Source: Stenotrophomonas maltophilia (GTDB lineage Bacteria; Pseudomonadota; Gammaproteobacteria; Xanthomonadales; Xanthomonadaceae). Taken from it: a DNA stretch of 44,886 nt. Below, one piece after another: positions 1 through 8,373 of this stretch (its first letter is position 1; each line of letters begins with the position of its first letter). The DNA is taken from positions 1 through 44,886 of the forward strand of contig NZ_NIVS01000006.1 in NCBI RefSeq assembly GCF_002205165.1, read 5' to 3'. A program made the translations under genes and the position numbers. Below the pieces are notes generated by a model, which made no database searches, was not told the origin of the DNA, and saw only the letters and a list, made by a program, of their open reading frames with translations.

Positions 1-34
1 GACCCGAAGGTCTTTTCGTCGAAGCGAGCCGCCT
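1..34 (-). other. Putative start of an rRNA operon leader transcript (partial)
   Basis: This stretch lies directly downstream of a strong leftward promoter and runs off the left edge. Read on the minus strand it ends in GACC-TTCG-GGTC, a four-pair stem closed by a UUCG tetraloop, typical of stable RNA leaders. No 16S sequence is inside the window, so rRNA identity is inferred from promoter type and from a recalled tyrS-rrn adjacency in related genomes. Confidence 0.35.
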
Positions 35-62
35 ATTATGTCAGGCTTTTCGTTTCCGTCAA
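35..62 (-). promoter_or_regulatory. Strong sigma70 promoter reading left, probably an rrn promoter
   Basis: On the minus strand there is TTGACG at 62-57, a 16-base spacer and CATAAT at 40-35, followed by a GC-rich discriminator. This is one of the best -35/-10 pairs in the window. A short spacer with a GC-rich discriminator is usual for rRNA promoters under growth-rate control. Nothing that resembles a coding start follows before the edge. Confidence 0.6.
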
Positions 63-217
63 CACCTTCTTTCGAAGAAGTTGAAGTCCTGTTCCTTCGC
101 GGTTGCCGCCTTGCGGTGGCCCCTGCGTCGGGGGAGGGGAAGTATGTCCCTATCGGGGTCGTTTGTGAAGGGGGTAGACGACATTTTTTCACGTCGCCTC
201 CCTCCCATTCATGCTGG

Positions 218-244
218 AAGGGGTCCGGATCGCCCGAACCCCTT
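218..244 (-). terminator. Hairpin downstream of tyrS
   Basis: Eight bases after the tyrS stop codon there is an 11-pair stem (AAGGGGTTCGG against CCGGACCCCTT, one G-U pair) with a 5-base loop. No run of U follows on the minus strand, so this is either a weak intrinsic terminator or a 3' end stabiliser between tyrS and the leftward promoter. Confidence 0.4.
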
Positions 245-251
245 GTGCCGC

Positions 252-1463
252 TTAGGCCGCGACCAGCAACACGCGTGCGAAGGTGCGCTTGCCGACCTGC
301 AGCAGGCCTTCAAAACCAGGCACGAACACCTGCTGGGCGTCGTCCACCACCTCACCATCGACCTTCACCGCACGCTCTTTGAGCTTGCGCGACGCCTCGG
401 AGTTGCTCGGGGTGAGGCCGGCAGCGGTCAGCAGCGCACCAATACGCAGGCCTTCGGCCGGAATGGACACTTCCTGCAACGGCAGCAGGGTCACATCGCC
501 CTGCCCGGTCACCGCGGCATTCCAGCCGGCGATGGCCTGCTCGGCCGCGGCGGCATCATGGAAGCGGGTGGTCAGCTCACGCGCCAGGCGCAGCTTCACC
601 TCACGCGGGTTCAGCCCGCCCGCCTCGACCTGCCCGCGCAGGGCCTTGGCCTCGGCCTGGCTGATATCAAAGGAGAGCAGCTCGATCCAGCGCCACATCA
701 GGTCGTCGCCGATCTTCATGGTCTTGGTGACGATGTCGATGGCCGGCTCGCTGATCCCAATATAGTTGTTGAGCGACTTGGACATCTTGGCCACGCCGTC
801 CAGGCCTTCCAGCAGGGGCATGGTCAGCACGATCTGCGGCTTCTGCCCGTAGTGCTCCTGCAGGCCACGGCCCATCAGCAGGTTGAACTTCTGGTCGGTA
901 CCGCCCAGTTCGACGTCCGCTTCCAGTGCGACCGAGTCGTAGCCCTGCACCAGCGGGTACAGGAACTCATGCAGCGCGATGGACTGCTGGGCGGCATAGC
1001 GCTTGGCGAAGTCGTCGCGCTCGAGCATGCGCGCCACGGTGTGCTGGCCGGCCAGGCGGATCATGTCGGCGGCGGCCATCTTGCCGAACCACTCCGAGTT
1101 GAAGCGCACTTCGGTCTTTTCGCGGTCCAGTACCTTGAAGACCTGGTCCTCATAGGTACGCGCGTTGGCCAGCACATCTTCCTTGGTGAGCGGCTTGCGG
1201 GTGACGTTCTTGCCGGACGGATCGCCGATCATCCCGGTGAAGTCGCCGATCAGGAAGATCACCTGGTGGCCAAGGTCCTGGAACTGGCGCAGCTTGTTCA
1301 GCAGCACGGTGTGGCCCAGGTGCAGGTCCGGGGCGGTGGGGTCGAAGCCGGCCTTGACCCGCAGCGGACGGCCGCTTTCCAGACGCTGGCGCAGTTCGTC
1401 GGATTTGAGGATCTCATCGGCGCCTCGCCCGATCAGGGCAATGGCTTCTTCAATCGAGGACAC
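252..1463 (-). CDS. tyrS: Tyrosyl-tRNA synthetase
   Basis: Charges tRNA-Tyr with tyrosine in the cytoplasm. The 403-residue product has the class I signatures: HLGH at residues 48-51 and KMSKS at 226-230, then an S4-type RNA-binding domain in the last 65 or so residues. Its length suits the bacterial TyrZ-like form. The start is GTG; a GGGAG ribosome site lies seven bases upstream on the minus strand and no better ATG is available. It is divergent from the M23 peptidase gene and is followed by a hairpin and then by a probable rRNA promoter on the same strand. Assignment is firm from the motifs and the continuous family-like sequence. Confidence 0.95.
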   Translation of the reverse strand: MSSIEEAIALIGRGADEILKSDELRQRLESGRPLRVKAGFDPTAPDLHLGHTVLLNKLRQFQDLGHQVIFLIGDFTGMIGDPSGKNVTRKPLTKEDVLANARTYEDQVFKVLDREKTEVRFNSEWFGKMAAADMIRLAGQHTVARMLERDDFAKRYAAQQSIALHEFLYPLVQGYDSVALEADVELGGTDQKFNLLMGRGLQEHYGQKPQIVLTMPLLEGLDGVAKMSKSLNNYIGISEPAIDIVTKTMKIGDDLMWRWIELLSFDISQAEAKALRGQVEAGGLNPREVKLRLARELTTRFHDAAAAEQAIAGWNAAVTGQGDVTLLPLQEVSIPAEGLRIGALLTAAGLTPSNSEASRKLKERAVKVDGEVVDDAQQVFVPGFEGLLQVGKRTFARVLLVAA

Positions 1464-1487
1464 GTGACAACTCCCGGCAATGCCTTA

Positions 1488-1517
1488 TTTATATGAATGA
1501 CGTTAAGTACAAGTTAA
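1488..1517 (-). promoter_or_regulatory. Candidate tyrS promoter
   Basis: The minus strand carries TTAACT (1517-1512), an 18-base spacer and TATAAA (1493-1488), about 25 bases before the GTG start of tyrS. It sits in an AT-rich island unlike the surrounding GC-rich sequence. The -35 element is only a partial match. Confidence 0.4.
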
Positions 1518-1554
1518 CCGCAGGTGCTTCACAAAAGCCAATAGGCACAAGGGT

Positions 1555-1583
1555 TTGACGCGGTATTTATACCTGTCTATGTT
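1555..1583 (+). promoter_or_regulatory. Promoter of the M23 peptidase gene
   Basis: TTGACG at 1555-1560, exactly 17 bases, then TATGTT at 1578-1583, about 50 bases before the start codon at 1632. Consensus spacing and position make this a good sigma70 promoter. Confidence 0.6.
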
Positions 1584-1631
1584 ACCGACGTTTGGGCCCG
1601 CGCTCCCGGGCCAGCCAGGAACAGACCGACG

Positions 1632-3095
1632 ATGCTCAATTCCGATCAAGGCCGCGCGCGCAAGCAGCGCTTCAAGGAACGTCTCCACGTCCTCCACGAC
1701 ACCGCCCTCCATCGGAAGCTCAAACAGCATCTTCCCGCGGCCTTCAACCAGCGCTGGACCCGCCGCCACTGGATGCACGCCAGCCTGTTCGCCACCATCG
1801 GCGCCCTGGTGGCCACGATCGTCCCCGGCTTCTCGCACACCATCGATTCGCCCTACTCGGTCAGCCATTCGACCCTGGCGCTGCCGTTGCCGCCGCTGTC
1901 GCTGGAGCGCCAGCAGCAGACCCCGGGCGACAGCTGGCAGGTGCTGCGCGTGCAGCGCGGCCAGACCCTGAGCAATCTGTTCGACCAGGCCGGGATCCCG
2001 GCCACCGTGATGCACCAGGTGCTGGAGCACCCGGGTGTGCGCGACTCGCTGACCAAGCTGCGCCCCGGCGCGGAGATCGCCTTCGACCTGCCGCTGTCCG
2101 GTGAGTTGCGCACGATCCGCTTCGACCGCGATGCCGACAACCGCGTCGAGCTGTCCCTGGCCGGCGACAAGATCACCGAGACAGTGAGCAAGCGTGAGAC
2201 CTCGACCCGCCGTGTGGTCGCCAGTGGCGAGATCACTAGCTCGCTGTATGCCGCCGCCCGCAAGGCCGGGCTGTCGCCCTCGGCGATCGCGACGATGACC
2301 GACGAGATCTTCAAGTACGACATCGACTTCTCCAAGGACCTGCAGCCAGGCGACCGTTTCAGCGTGGTGATGGATGAGACCTGGCGCGAAGGCGAGAAGG
2401 TGGACACCAGCAAGATCCTCGCGGCGACCTTCAGCTCGGGCGGCAAGACCTACAGCGGCTTCCGCTTCGACCGCAACGGCAAGTCCGAATACTTCGACGC
2501 CAGCGGCCGGCCGCTGAAGAAAAGCTTCATCCGCATGCCGATCCAGTTCGCGCGCCTGAGTTCGAGCTTCGGCGCGCGCAAGCACCCGGTGCTGGGCAAG
2601 ATGCGCATGCACAAAGGTGTGGACTACGCCGCGCGCACCGGCACCCCGATCATGGCCGCCGGCGATGCCCGCGTGCAGTTCGCCGGTGTGCAGCGCGGCT
2701 ACGGCAACGTGGTGATCCTCGACCACGGCCGCGGCCACACCACCCTGTACGGCCACATGTCGCGCTTTGGCAGCATCAAGACCGGCCAGCGCGTGGCCCA
2801 GGGCACGGTGATCGGCTACGTCGGCTCGACCGGCATGGCCACTGGCCCGCACCTGCACTACGAATTCCGCGTCAACGGCGTGCACCGCAACCCGCTGTCG
2901 GTGACGATGCCGCCGCCGGAGCCGCTGCAGGGCGCCGAGCTGGCCGCCTTCCGTGCGCAGACCGCGCCGGCACTGGCGCGCATCCAGGGCATGGAGAAGC
3001 TGATCTACGCCGATGCCAGCCCGGCACCGGATGCCAAGGCCGCCGATACCGCCACGGCGAAGGCCGGCAAGCCGGCCAAGTCCAACCGCGGCTGA
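1632..3095 (+). CDS. M23-family peptidoglycan endopeptidase (MepM/OapA-like)
   Basis: Predicted membrane-anchored zinc endopeptidase that cuts peptide cross-links in the murein of the periplasm. The 487-residue protein has a positively charged N-terminus, one membrane segment at about 48-65, an OapA/LysM-like region at about 95-190, and a C-terminal lysostaphin-type domain. The metal and catalytic residues are visible: H327 and D331 in HKGVD, and HLH at 407-409. The tail after about residue 430 is rich in Ala and Pro and probably disordered. The gene has its own promoter and is followed by anmK after 66 bases, so both may be co-transcribed. Related proteins are annotated YebA or MepM; which bond it cuts is not shown by the sequence. 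Confidence 0.88.
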   Translation: MLNSDQGRARKQRFKERLHVLHDTALHRKLKQHLPAAFNQRWTRRHWMHASLFATIGALVATIVPGFSHTIDSPYSVSHSTLALPLPPLSLERQQQTPGDSWQVLRVQRGQTLSNLFDQAGIPATVMHQVLEHPGVRDSLTKLRPGAEIAFDLPLSGELRTIRFDRDADNRVELSLAGDKITETVSKRETSTRRVVASGEITSSLYAAARKAGLSPSAIATMTDEIFKYDIDFSKDLQPGDRFSVVMDETWREGEKVDTSKILAATFSSGGKTYSGFRFDRNGKSEYFDASGRPLKKSFIRMPIQFARLSSSFGARKHPVLGKMRMHKGVDYAARTGTPIMAAGDARVQFAGVQRGYGNVVILDHGRGHTTLYGHMSRFGSIKTGQRVAQGTVIGYVGSTGMATGPHLHYEFRVNGVHRNPLSVTMPPPEPLQGAELAAFRAQTAPALARIQGMEKLIYADASPAPDAKAADTATAKAGKPAKSNRG

Positions 3096-3161
3096 TCGCA
3101 TCGATTGACGGCGGCAACGGGTTGCGCGGAAGCTGCACGCAACCCGTTGGACCGCCTGGCC

Positions 3162-4289
3162 ATGACCTCTGCTGTTGATCCCACTACCCCGCTCTACCTG
3201 GGCCTGATGTCCGGCACCAGCGCCGACGGCATCGATGCCGCGCTGGTGCAGTTCCCCGCCGAGGGCGGCTGCCGCTTCGTCCATGGCCTGACCCACGACT
3301 GGGATCCGGCGATCCGCGCCGAGCTGATCGCCCTGGGCGAAGGCGGGACCATCACCTCGCTTGATGCACTGGGCCACCTTGATGCCCAGGTCGGGATCAC
3401 GTTCGCCGCGGCCGCCAACCGCCTGCTGGACAGCGCGCGCATCGACCGCGGCCAGGTGCACGCCATCGGTTCGCACGGGCAGACCGTGCGCCACCGCCCA
3501 CTGGCCGATCCCGCCTTCACGATGCAGATCGGCGACGCCAACCGCATCGCCGAGCTGACCGGCATCACCACCGTGGCCGATTTCCGTCGGCGCGATGTCG
3601 CCGCCGGCGGCCATGGCGCGCCGCTGATGCCGGCGTTCCACCTGGCGATGCTGGGCGACAGCGACGAAGACCGCGCCGTGCTCAATCTGGGCGGCATCGG
3701 CAATCTCACCCTGATCCCGCGCCAGGGCACACCGCGCGGCTTCGACACCGGCCCGGCCAATGCGCTGATGGATGCCTGGTGCCAGCGCCATCGCGGCGAA
3801 CCGTTCGATGCCGATGGAGCGTTCGCAGCCAGCGGCCAGGTCGATGCGGCGTTGCTGGCGCGCTGGCTGGCCGATCCGTGGTTCGCGCTGCCGCCGCCCA
3901 AGAGCACCGGGCGCGAGCAGTTCCACCTGGATTGGGCGCAGGCGCAGCTGGGTGAGGGGCAGGTGTCCGGCGCGGATGTACAGGCGACCCTGCTGGAACT
4001 GACCGCCGCGACGGTGGCCGATGCGCTGTTGGCGCACCTGCCGGGCGCGAAGCGGGTGCTGGTGTGCGGCGGTGGCGTGCGCAATCCGCAGCTGCTGCGG
4101 CGCCTGGGCGCACGCCTGCCGGGCGTGGTGATCGAGTCCAGCGCGGTGCACGGGCTGGACCCGGATTATCTGGAAGCGATGGGGTTTGCGTGGTTGGCGC
4201 AGCGCACCCTGGCCGGGTTGCCGGGCAATCTGCCGAGCGTGAGTGGCGCGCGCGGACCTCGGATTCTCGGGGCGATCCACCCGGCCTGA
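3162..4289 (+). CDS. anmK: Anhydro-N-acetylmuramic acid kinase
   Basis: Phosphorylates and opens 1,6-anhydroMurNAc to MurNAc-6-phosphate in the cytoplasm, a step of peptidoglycan recycling. The 375-residue product begins [20 protein letters not shown]; the [11 protein letters not shown] loop is the family's ATP site, and later motifs such as [17 protein letters not shown] and CGGGVRNP are also present. An in-frame TTG at 3105 would add 19 residues of unlikely composition, so the ATG at 3162 is preferred, although its ribosome site is weak. It follows the M23 peptidase gene and converges on the small gene at 4356-4583. With ampG nearby it forms a recycling neighbourhood. Confidence 0.93.
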   Translation: MTSAVDPTTPLYLGLMSGTSADGIDAALVQFPAEGGCRFVHGLTHDWDPAIRAELIALGEGGTITSLDALGHLDAQVGITFAAAANRLLDSARIDRGQVHAIGSHGQTVRHRPLADPAFTMQIGDANRIAELTGITTVADFRRRDVAAGGHGAPLMPAFHLAMLGDSDEDRAVLNLGGIGNLTLIPRQGTPRGFDTGPANALMDAWCQRHRGEPFDADGAFAASGQVDAALLARWLADPWFALPPPKSTGREQFHLDWAQAQLGEGQVSGADVQATLLELTAATVADALLAHLPGAKRVLVCGGGVRNPQLLRRLGARLPGVVIESSAVHGLDPDYLEAMGFAWLAQRTLAGLPGNLPSVSGARGPRILGAIHPA

Positions 4290-4355
4290 GGCGCCACAGC
4301 GGCGGGCGCTGCGTGCGGCGGTGATCGCCGATGCGCGGCTCGGCGCGTGCCGCCG

Positions 4356-4583
4356 TTACAGCCCCTGCGCGTCCGGCAGCGCCTGCAGTGCCGCGATGGC
4401 ATCGGCGAGCGCATCGACTTCGGGATCGTGGAAGCCGCTGCGGACCTCCAGTTCGCTGGCGAACAGGCCTTGTTCCAGCAATGCCACGCAGGTGTCCTCG
4501 CGGGACCAGCCACGCGCCACTGCGATGCGGCGGATACGTTCCAGCAACAGCGGGTCCATATCCCGCAGCAGTAGATCAGCCAT
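4356..4583 (-). CDS. Small ribbon-helix-helix protein, orphan FitA/VapB-like antitoxin
   Basis: A 75-residue protein beginning MADLLLRDMDPLLLERIRRI. The pattern of a short beta strand followed by two amphipathic helices (LLERIRRIAVARG, SREDTCVALLEQGLF) is that of FitA-like ribbon-helix-helix DNA-binding proteins, usually the antitoxin half of a VapBC/FitAB pair. The start is well set by GGGGAGA six to seven bases upstream. No PIN-domain toxin gene is next to it: ampG lies upstream and anmK converges downstream. It may be a stand-alone transcription factor or a relic of a toxin-antitoxin module. Confidence 0.65.
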   Translation of the reverse strand: MADLLLRDMDPLLLERIRRIAVARGWSREDTCVALLEQGLFASELEVRSGFHDPEVDALADAIAALQALPDAQGL

Positions 4584-4664
4584 CGTTCTCCCCGTTGGCG
4601 CGCCGCCATCCCCGCGGCGACTGTGCCGGCATGATCCATCAGGCTCTGCCGGCACGCAAACCAC

Positions 4665-5960
4665 TCAGGCCGAGCTACGGTCCCGGATCCGTGGCCACAG
4701 CCAGATCAGCAGCAGCAGGGTCGGGATGACCGTGGTGGCGCTGAGGATGAAGAAGGTGCTGTACGAGCTCGCCTCCACGATGTAACCGGAGACGCCGCCG
4801 ACGAACTTGCCCGGCAGGTTGGCCAGCGAGACCAGCAGCGCGTACTGGGTGGCGGTGAAGTTGCGGTCGGTCAGCGAGGACATGAAGGCGACCAGCACCG
4901 TGCCGGCGAAGCCCTGGAACAGGTTGTCCGCACTCAGCGCCGCATAGAACGCCCACAGCTGGCCCGGGTTGTGCGCCATCAGCAGGAACGCCAGGTTGGA
5001 CAGCGCCACGCCCAGCGCGGCGACCAGCAACATGCGGCGAAAGCCGAATGCAGCCACCGCGATGCCGCCAAGGAAGGCACCGCCGATACCCATCCACACG
5101 CCGAACAGCTTGGAGACGGTCGCGATGTCGGCCTTGGTGAAGCCCGAATCCAGATAGAACGGACCGGCCATCACCCCGATCACCTGGTCCGGGAATTTGT
5201 AGAGCCCGACGAAGGCCAGCAGCACCAGCGCCAGCACCACGCCGTTGGTGCTGAAGAAGCTGGCGATCGGCTGCCAGAAGGCGCCGAAGAAATCGATCCG
5301 GCGCTGGATGCGCACCTCGGGCTGCTCCGGCTCGCGGCACAGCAGCGTGGTGATGATCGGCAGGATCATCAAGGCAGCCATGGCCAGGTAGGCCACGATC
5401 CAGCTCTCGAACTGGGCCAGGTACAGCGCGCCCGCGCCGGCCAGGATCAGGCCGATGCGATAGCCCAGCGTATAGGTCGCGGCCAGCGCCGCCTGGGCGC
5501 TCTCCGGGGCGATCTCGATGCGGTAGGCATCGACCACCGAATCCTGGGTGGCGCCGGCGAACGAGGCCACCAGCACCCACAGCACCAGCGGGGTGACGCC
5601 GAGCTCGGGGCGGACGAAAGCCAGCGCGAACAGCCCGCCGGTGACGCCGATCTGCGAGGCCAGCAGCCACGAGCGGCGCCGGCCGAGGAAGCCGATCAGC
5701 GGGAACGCGTAGCGGTCGATCAGCGGCGCCCAGACGAACTTCATCAGATAGAAGAAGCTGGCCAGGCTGATCAGCCCGATGCTGCCCAGGTCCAGGCCGA
5801 CATCCCGCAGGCGCGTGGACAGGGTCTGCGAGGCGATCAGCAGGAACGGCAGGCCGCTGCCGAAGCCCAGGAAGGCCATCGTCAGCGCCGAGGGCGTACC
5901 GAAGGCACGCTTGATCCCGGCCCAGCCCTTGTAGGACACCGGCTCGACCGCTTCGGTCAT
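4665..5960 (-). CDS. ampG: AmpG-family muropeptide permease (MFS)
   Basis: Inner-membrane permease for GlcNAc-anhydroMurNAc peptides released during cell wall turnover; in bacteria with inducible beta-lactamases it supplies the inducing muropeptides. The 431-residue protein has about 12 hydrophobic segments, with the AmpG-typical N-terminal stretch GFGSGLPFLL and the motif ATQDSVVDAYRIE. Its ATG overlaps the stop of the upstream exonuclease III-family gene by four bases, so the two are translationally coupled. This matches, as I recall it, the ampN-ampG operon described in S. maltophilia as necessary for L1/L2 beta-lactamase induction. anmK lies just beyond the next gene. Confidence 0.88.
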   Translation of the reverse strand: MTEAVEPVSYKGWAGIKRAFGTPSALTMAFLGFGSGLPFLLIASQTLSTRLRDVGLDLGSIGLISLASFFYLMKFVWAPLIDRYAFPLIGFLGRRRSWLLASQIGVTGGLFALAFVRPELGVTPLVLWVLVASFAGATQDSVVDAYRIEIAPESAQAALAATYTLGYRIGLILAGAGALYLAQFESWIVAYLAMAALMILPIITTLLCREPEQPEVRIQRRIDFFGAFWQPIASFFSTNGVVLALVLLAFVGLYKFPDQVIGVMAGPFYLDSGFTKADIATVSKLFGVWMGIGGAFLGGIAVAAFGFRRMLLVAALGVALSNLAFLLMAHNPGQLWAFYAALSADNLFQGFAGTVLVAFMSSLTDRNFTATQYALLVSLANLPGKFVGGVSGYIVEASSYSTFFILSATTVIPTLLLLIWLWPRIRDRSSA

Positions 5961-6757
5961 GGGGCGTAGTCCACCGTGAACGGCGCATGGTCGGAGAAGC
6001 GCTCATCGCGGTACACCGAGCAGCTGCGCAGGCGGTCACGCAGGCCCGGGCTGACGAACTGGTAATCGATGCGCCAGCCGACATTGTTGGCGCGCGCCTG
6101 GCCGCGGTTGCTCCACCAGGTGTAGTCCTCGCCCTGCGGGTGCAGCAGGCGGTAGGCATCCGTCCAGCCCTGGCCGGCGGCGATGTCCAGCGCCTGGTCG
6201 GCGTCCACGCACTGGCCGTTGAGCCAGTCGCGTTCGGGCGGCAGGCAACCGGAGTTCTTCTGGTTGGATTTCCAGTTCTTGATGTCCAGCGCGGACCGCA
6301 CGATGTTCCAGTCGCCGCACAGCACGTAGTCGCGGCCGCTGGCCAGCCAGCCGGCCAGGATCGGGCGCAGCCACTCCATCACCTCGTACTTGAACCCCTG
6401 GCGCAGATCGCCCGAGCTGCCCGAGGGGATATAGAAGGAGACCACGCTGAGGTTGCCGTAGCGGGCCTCGATGTAGCGGCCTTCATCGTCGAACGGGGCC
6501 CAGCCCAGCGAGGTGATCACTTGGTCCGGCTCGCGCTTGCTGTAGATCGCCACGCCGCTGTAGCCCTTCTTGGTGATGGCGTCGCGGTAGAAGCAGTGGT
6601 GGCCGTCCGGGCGGAACATCGGGTCGGTCAGCTGGTCTTCCTGGGCCTTGGTTTCCTGGATGCACAGGACGTCGGCGTCCTGGGCGCGGAACCACTCGAG
6701 AAAGCCTTTGGTGGCGGCGGAACGGATGCCGTTGGCGTTGAAACTGATGATGCGCAT
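5957..6757 (-). CDS. xth: Exonuclease III / Crc-family endonuclease-phosphatase fold protein
   Basis: Predicted Mg-dependent DNA repair nuclease acting at abasic sites, 266 residues, the usual length. Residues matching the E. coli exonuclease III active site are all present: N7, E35 in QETK, Y109, D149 and N151 in GDWN, D231, and D256-H257 in SDHAP. The gene lies divergent from pyrE, where pseudomonads have crc, and shares Crc-like stretches such as LDIKNW and PPERDWL; unlike Pseudomonas Crc, it keeps the catalytic residues. The ATG at 6757 begins the family's typical MRIIS; longer upstream frames have no family similarity. The last four bases overlap ampG. It probably corresponds to the gene named ampN in S. 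maltophilia. Confidence 0.88.
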   Translation of the reverse strand: MRIISFNANGIRSAATKGFLEWFRAQDADVLCIQETKAQEDQLTDPMFRPDGHHCFYRDAITKKGYSGVAIYSKREPDQVITSLGWAPFDDEGRYIEARYGNLSVVSFYIPSGSSGDLRQGFKYEVMEWLRPILAGWLASGRDYVLCGDWNIVRSALDIKNWKSNQKNSGCLPPERDWLNGQCVDADQALDIAAGQGWTDAYRLLHPQGEDYTWWSNRGQARANNVGWRIDYQFVSPGLRDRLRSCSVYRDERFSDHAPFTVDYAP

Positions 6758-6964
6758 GCTGACCCGGGTCTGGAACGATACCCGCAAGAGCATACCGTTT
6801 CGGCCCTTGCAGGGGCTGGCTGGAAACGGACGGTGGTACCACCCGCGGGCACCTGACGATGCCGTCTCGCCAACCCGTGCGACACCGGGCCGCAGGTCCC
6901 GGCGAGCGGAAAAGTGCGGGCATGCATTAGGATTTGCGCTCCAAATGAATTGAATTGAGTCTTG

Positions 6965-7624
6965 ATGAGCGACCATCGCCACCGTTTCCTGCAACTGGCC
7001 CTGACCGCCGATGCCCTGCGTTTCGGCCAGTTCACCCTGAAGTCCGGCCGCCTGAGCCCCTATTTCTTCAACGCCGGCCGGTTCGATTCCGGCGCGCGCA
7101 TGTCCCAGCTGGCCGCCTGCTACGCCGATGCCGTGGAAGCCACCGGGCTGAAGTTCGACGTCGTGTTCGGCCCGGCCTACAAGGGCATTCCGCTGGCCAC
7201 CGCGACCGCCTGTGAATTCGCCCAGCGCGGCCGCGACCTGCCGTTGTCGTTCAACCGCAAGGAAGCCAAGGACCACGGCGAAGGCGGCAACCTGATCGGC
7301 GCGGACATGAACGGCAAGCGCGTGCTGATCGTCGATGACGTGATCACCGCCGGCACCGCGATCCGCGAAGCGCTGGCGATCATCAAGGGCGCCGGTGGCA
7401 CCCCGGCCGGCATCGTGGTGGCTCTGGACCGCCAGGAGATCGCCTCGGAAACCGACCGCCGTTCGGCCGCCCAGGCCGTGGCCGAAGAAGCCGGCATTCC
7501 GGTGGTCGCCGTGGCCACCCTGGCCGACCTGCTTGATTTTGCCTCTGGAAATCCGGAACTTGTCGGCTACCGGCAGCCGCTGGAGGACTATCGTTCCCGC
7601 TACGGCAGCCGTCCTACGCGTTGA
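6965..7624 (+). CDS. pyrE: Orotate phosphoribosyltransferase
   Basis: Converts orotate and PRPP to OMP in pyrimidine synthesis. The 219-residue protein contains the PRPP-binding signature VLIVDDVITAGTA and the N-terminal FTLKSGRLSPYFFNAG typical of the gamma-proteobacterial enzyme. A TTG three bases earlier is in frame, but ATG at 6965 is the likely start. It is divergent from the xth-like gene with about 200 bases between them, and the next gene begins 18 bases after its stop, so they may share a transcript. Confidence 0.95.
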   Translation: MSDHRHRFLQLALTADALRFGQFTLKSGRLSPYFFNAGRFDSGARMSQLAACYADAVEATGLKFDVVFGPAYKGIPLATATACEFAQRGRDLPLSFNRKEAKDHGEGGNLIGADMNGKRVLIVDDVITAGTAIREALAIIKGAGGTPAGIVVALDRQEIASETDRRSAAQAVAEEAGIPVVAVATLADLLDFASGNPELVGYRQPLEDYRSRYGSRPTR

Positions 7625-7642
7625 GAGCAGGGGGCTTTCACC

Positions 7643-8305
7643 ATGTCCAGGTTTGCCACGTTCACCGTTGTCGGCCTGCTGCTGGCCGTGCCGCTGTTGC
7701 CTGCCCAGGCGCAGAAGCGCACGGCCGATGCGACGCCGAAGAAGCTGTATTGCTGGAACAAGGGCAGCGAGCGGATCTGCAGTGATGCCCTGCCCCAGGA
7801 GGCGGTGAACAGCGCGCGCGAGGAGTTCAACCTGCGCAGCGGCATGCGCAGTGGTGAAGTGCAGCGCGCGTTGACCGACGAGGAGCGCGCCGATGCTGCT
7901 GCGCAAGCCGCGCAGCAGCGCCTGGACCTGGCCGCCGAGCAGACCCGCCAGCGCACCGAGCAGGCGATGCTGGCCACATACGAGAGCGAGGACGATCTGC
8001 GCCGGGTGTTCGCCGAGCGCAGTGGCATCCTGGACAACAACATCCATACCGCCAGTTACAACGTGGCCAGCGTGCGTGATGCGCTGGTCACCTTGCTGGC
8101 CAGCGCGGGCAACCGCGAGCTGGACGGGCAGCCGGTGCCGGACAAGCAGGCCGAGCGCATCCGCGAGCGGCACGCCGAGCTGGTCGCGCAGCGGCGCATG
8201 CAGGCGTCGTTCGAGCAGCAGCGCCGGGCGCTGGATGTGGAGATCGAGAGCACGTTGCAGCGCTATCGGTTGCTCAAAGGTGTGGGGAGCGATCCGCGCG
8301 GGTAA
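7643..8305 (+). CDS. Secreted protein of unknown function with DUF4124-like start
   Basis: A 220-residue protein with a clear signal peptide (MSRFATFTVVGLLLAVPLLPAQAQ, cleavage near residue 24 after AQA; the stretch is hydrophobic with small residues before the site). Next comes YCWNKGSERICSDALP, which resembles the short DUF4124 motif with two conserved Cys, and then a long Gln/Arg/Glu-rich helical part that is likely coiled coil. A GGGGGC-type ribosome site lies just upstream. It follows pyrE closely and is ended by a strong terminator. I cannot assign a function; a periplasmic location is inferred. Confidence 0.7.
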   Translation: MSRFATFTVVGLLLAVPLLPAQAQKRTADATPKKLYCWNKGSERICSDALPQEAVNSAREEFNLRSGMRSGEVQRALTDEERADAAAQAAQQRLDLAAEQTRQRTEQAMLATYESEDDLRRVFAERSGILDNNIHTASYNVASVRDALVTLLASAGNRELDGQPVPDKQAERIRERHAELVAQRRMQASFEQQRRALDVEIESTLQRYRLLKGVGSDPRG

Positions 8306-8332
8306 GGGCGGAGGTGCGATGGCGTTGAAACG

Positions 8333-8359
8333 AAGGCGGCCTTGGGGTCGCCTTTTTTT
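8333..8359 (+). terminator. Rho-independent terminator
   Basis: Stem AAGGCGGC (8333-8340) and GTCGCCTT (8347-8354) with one G-U pair, a six-base loop and a run of seven T from 8353 to 8359. It ends the pyrE-side transcript. The T run overlaps the first half of the proposed KdpE site. Confidence 0.85.
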
Positions 8360-8373
8360 ATGCACTTTTTACG
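8357..8373 (+). promoter_or_regulatory. Candidate KdpE operator upstream of kdpFABCDE
   Basis: The direct repeat TTTATG-N5-TTTACG (8357-8362 and 8368-8373) matches the E. coli KdpE site, known as TTTATA-N5-TTTACA, in both half-sites and in the 11-base period. It is 167 bases before kdpF. A further TTTATG at 8401-8406 lies 44 bases, four 11-base turns, from the first. KdpE encoded downstream is an OmpR-type regulator of the right kind. Confidence 0.55.

Noticed and set aside
1503..4280. Minus-strand open frame of about 900 codons opposite the M23 peptidase and anmK genes
   Set aside because: Shadow of two clear plus-strand genes, dominated by Arg, Gln, His and Gly.
4290..4355. GC-rich inverted segments between anmK and the ribbon-helix-helix gene as a bidirectional terminator
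   Set aside because: Several short pairings are possible but none is dominant, and no T run follows on either strand.
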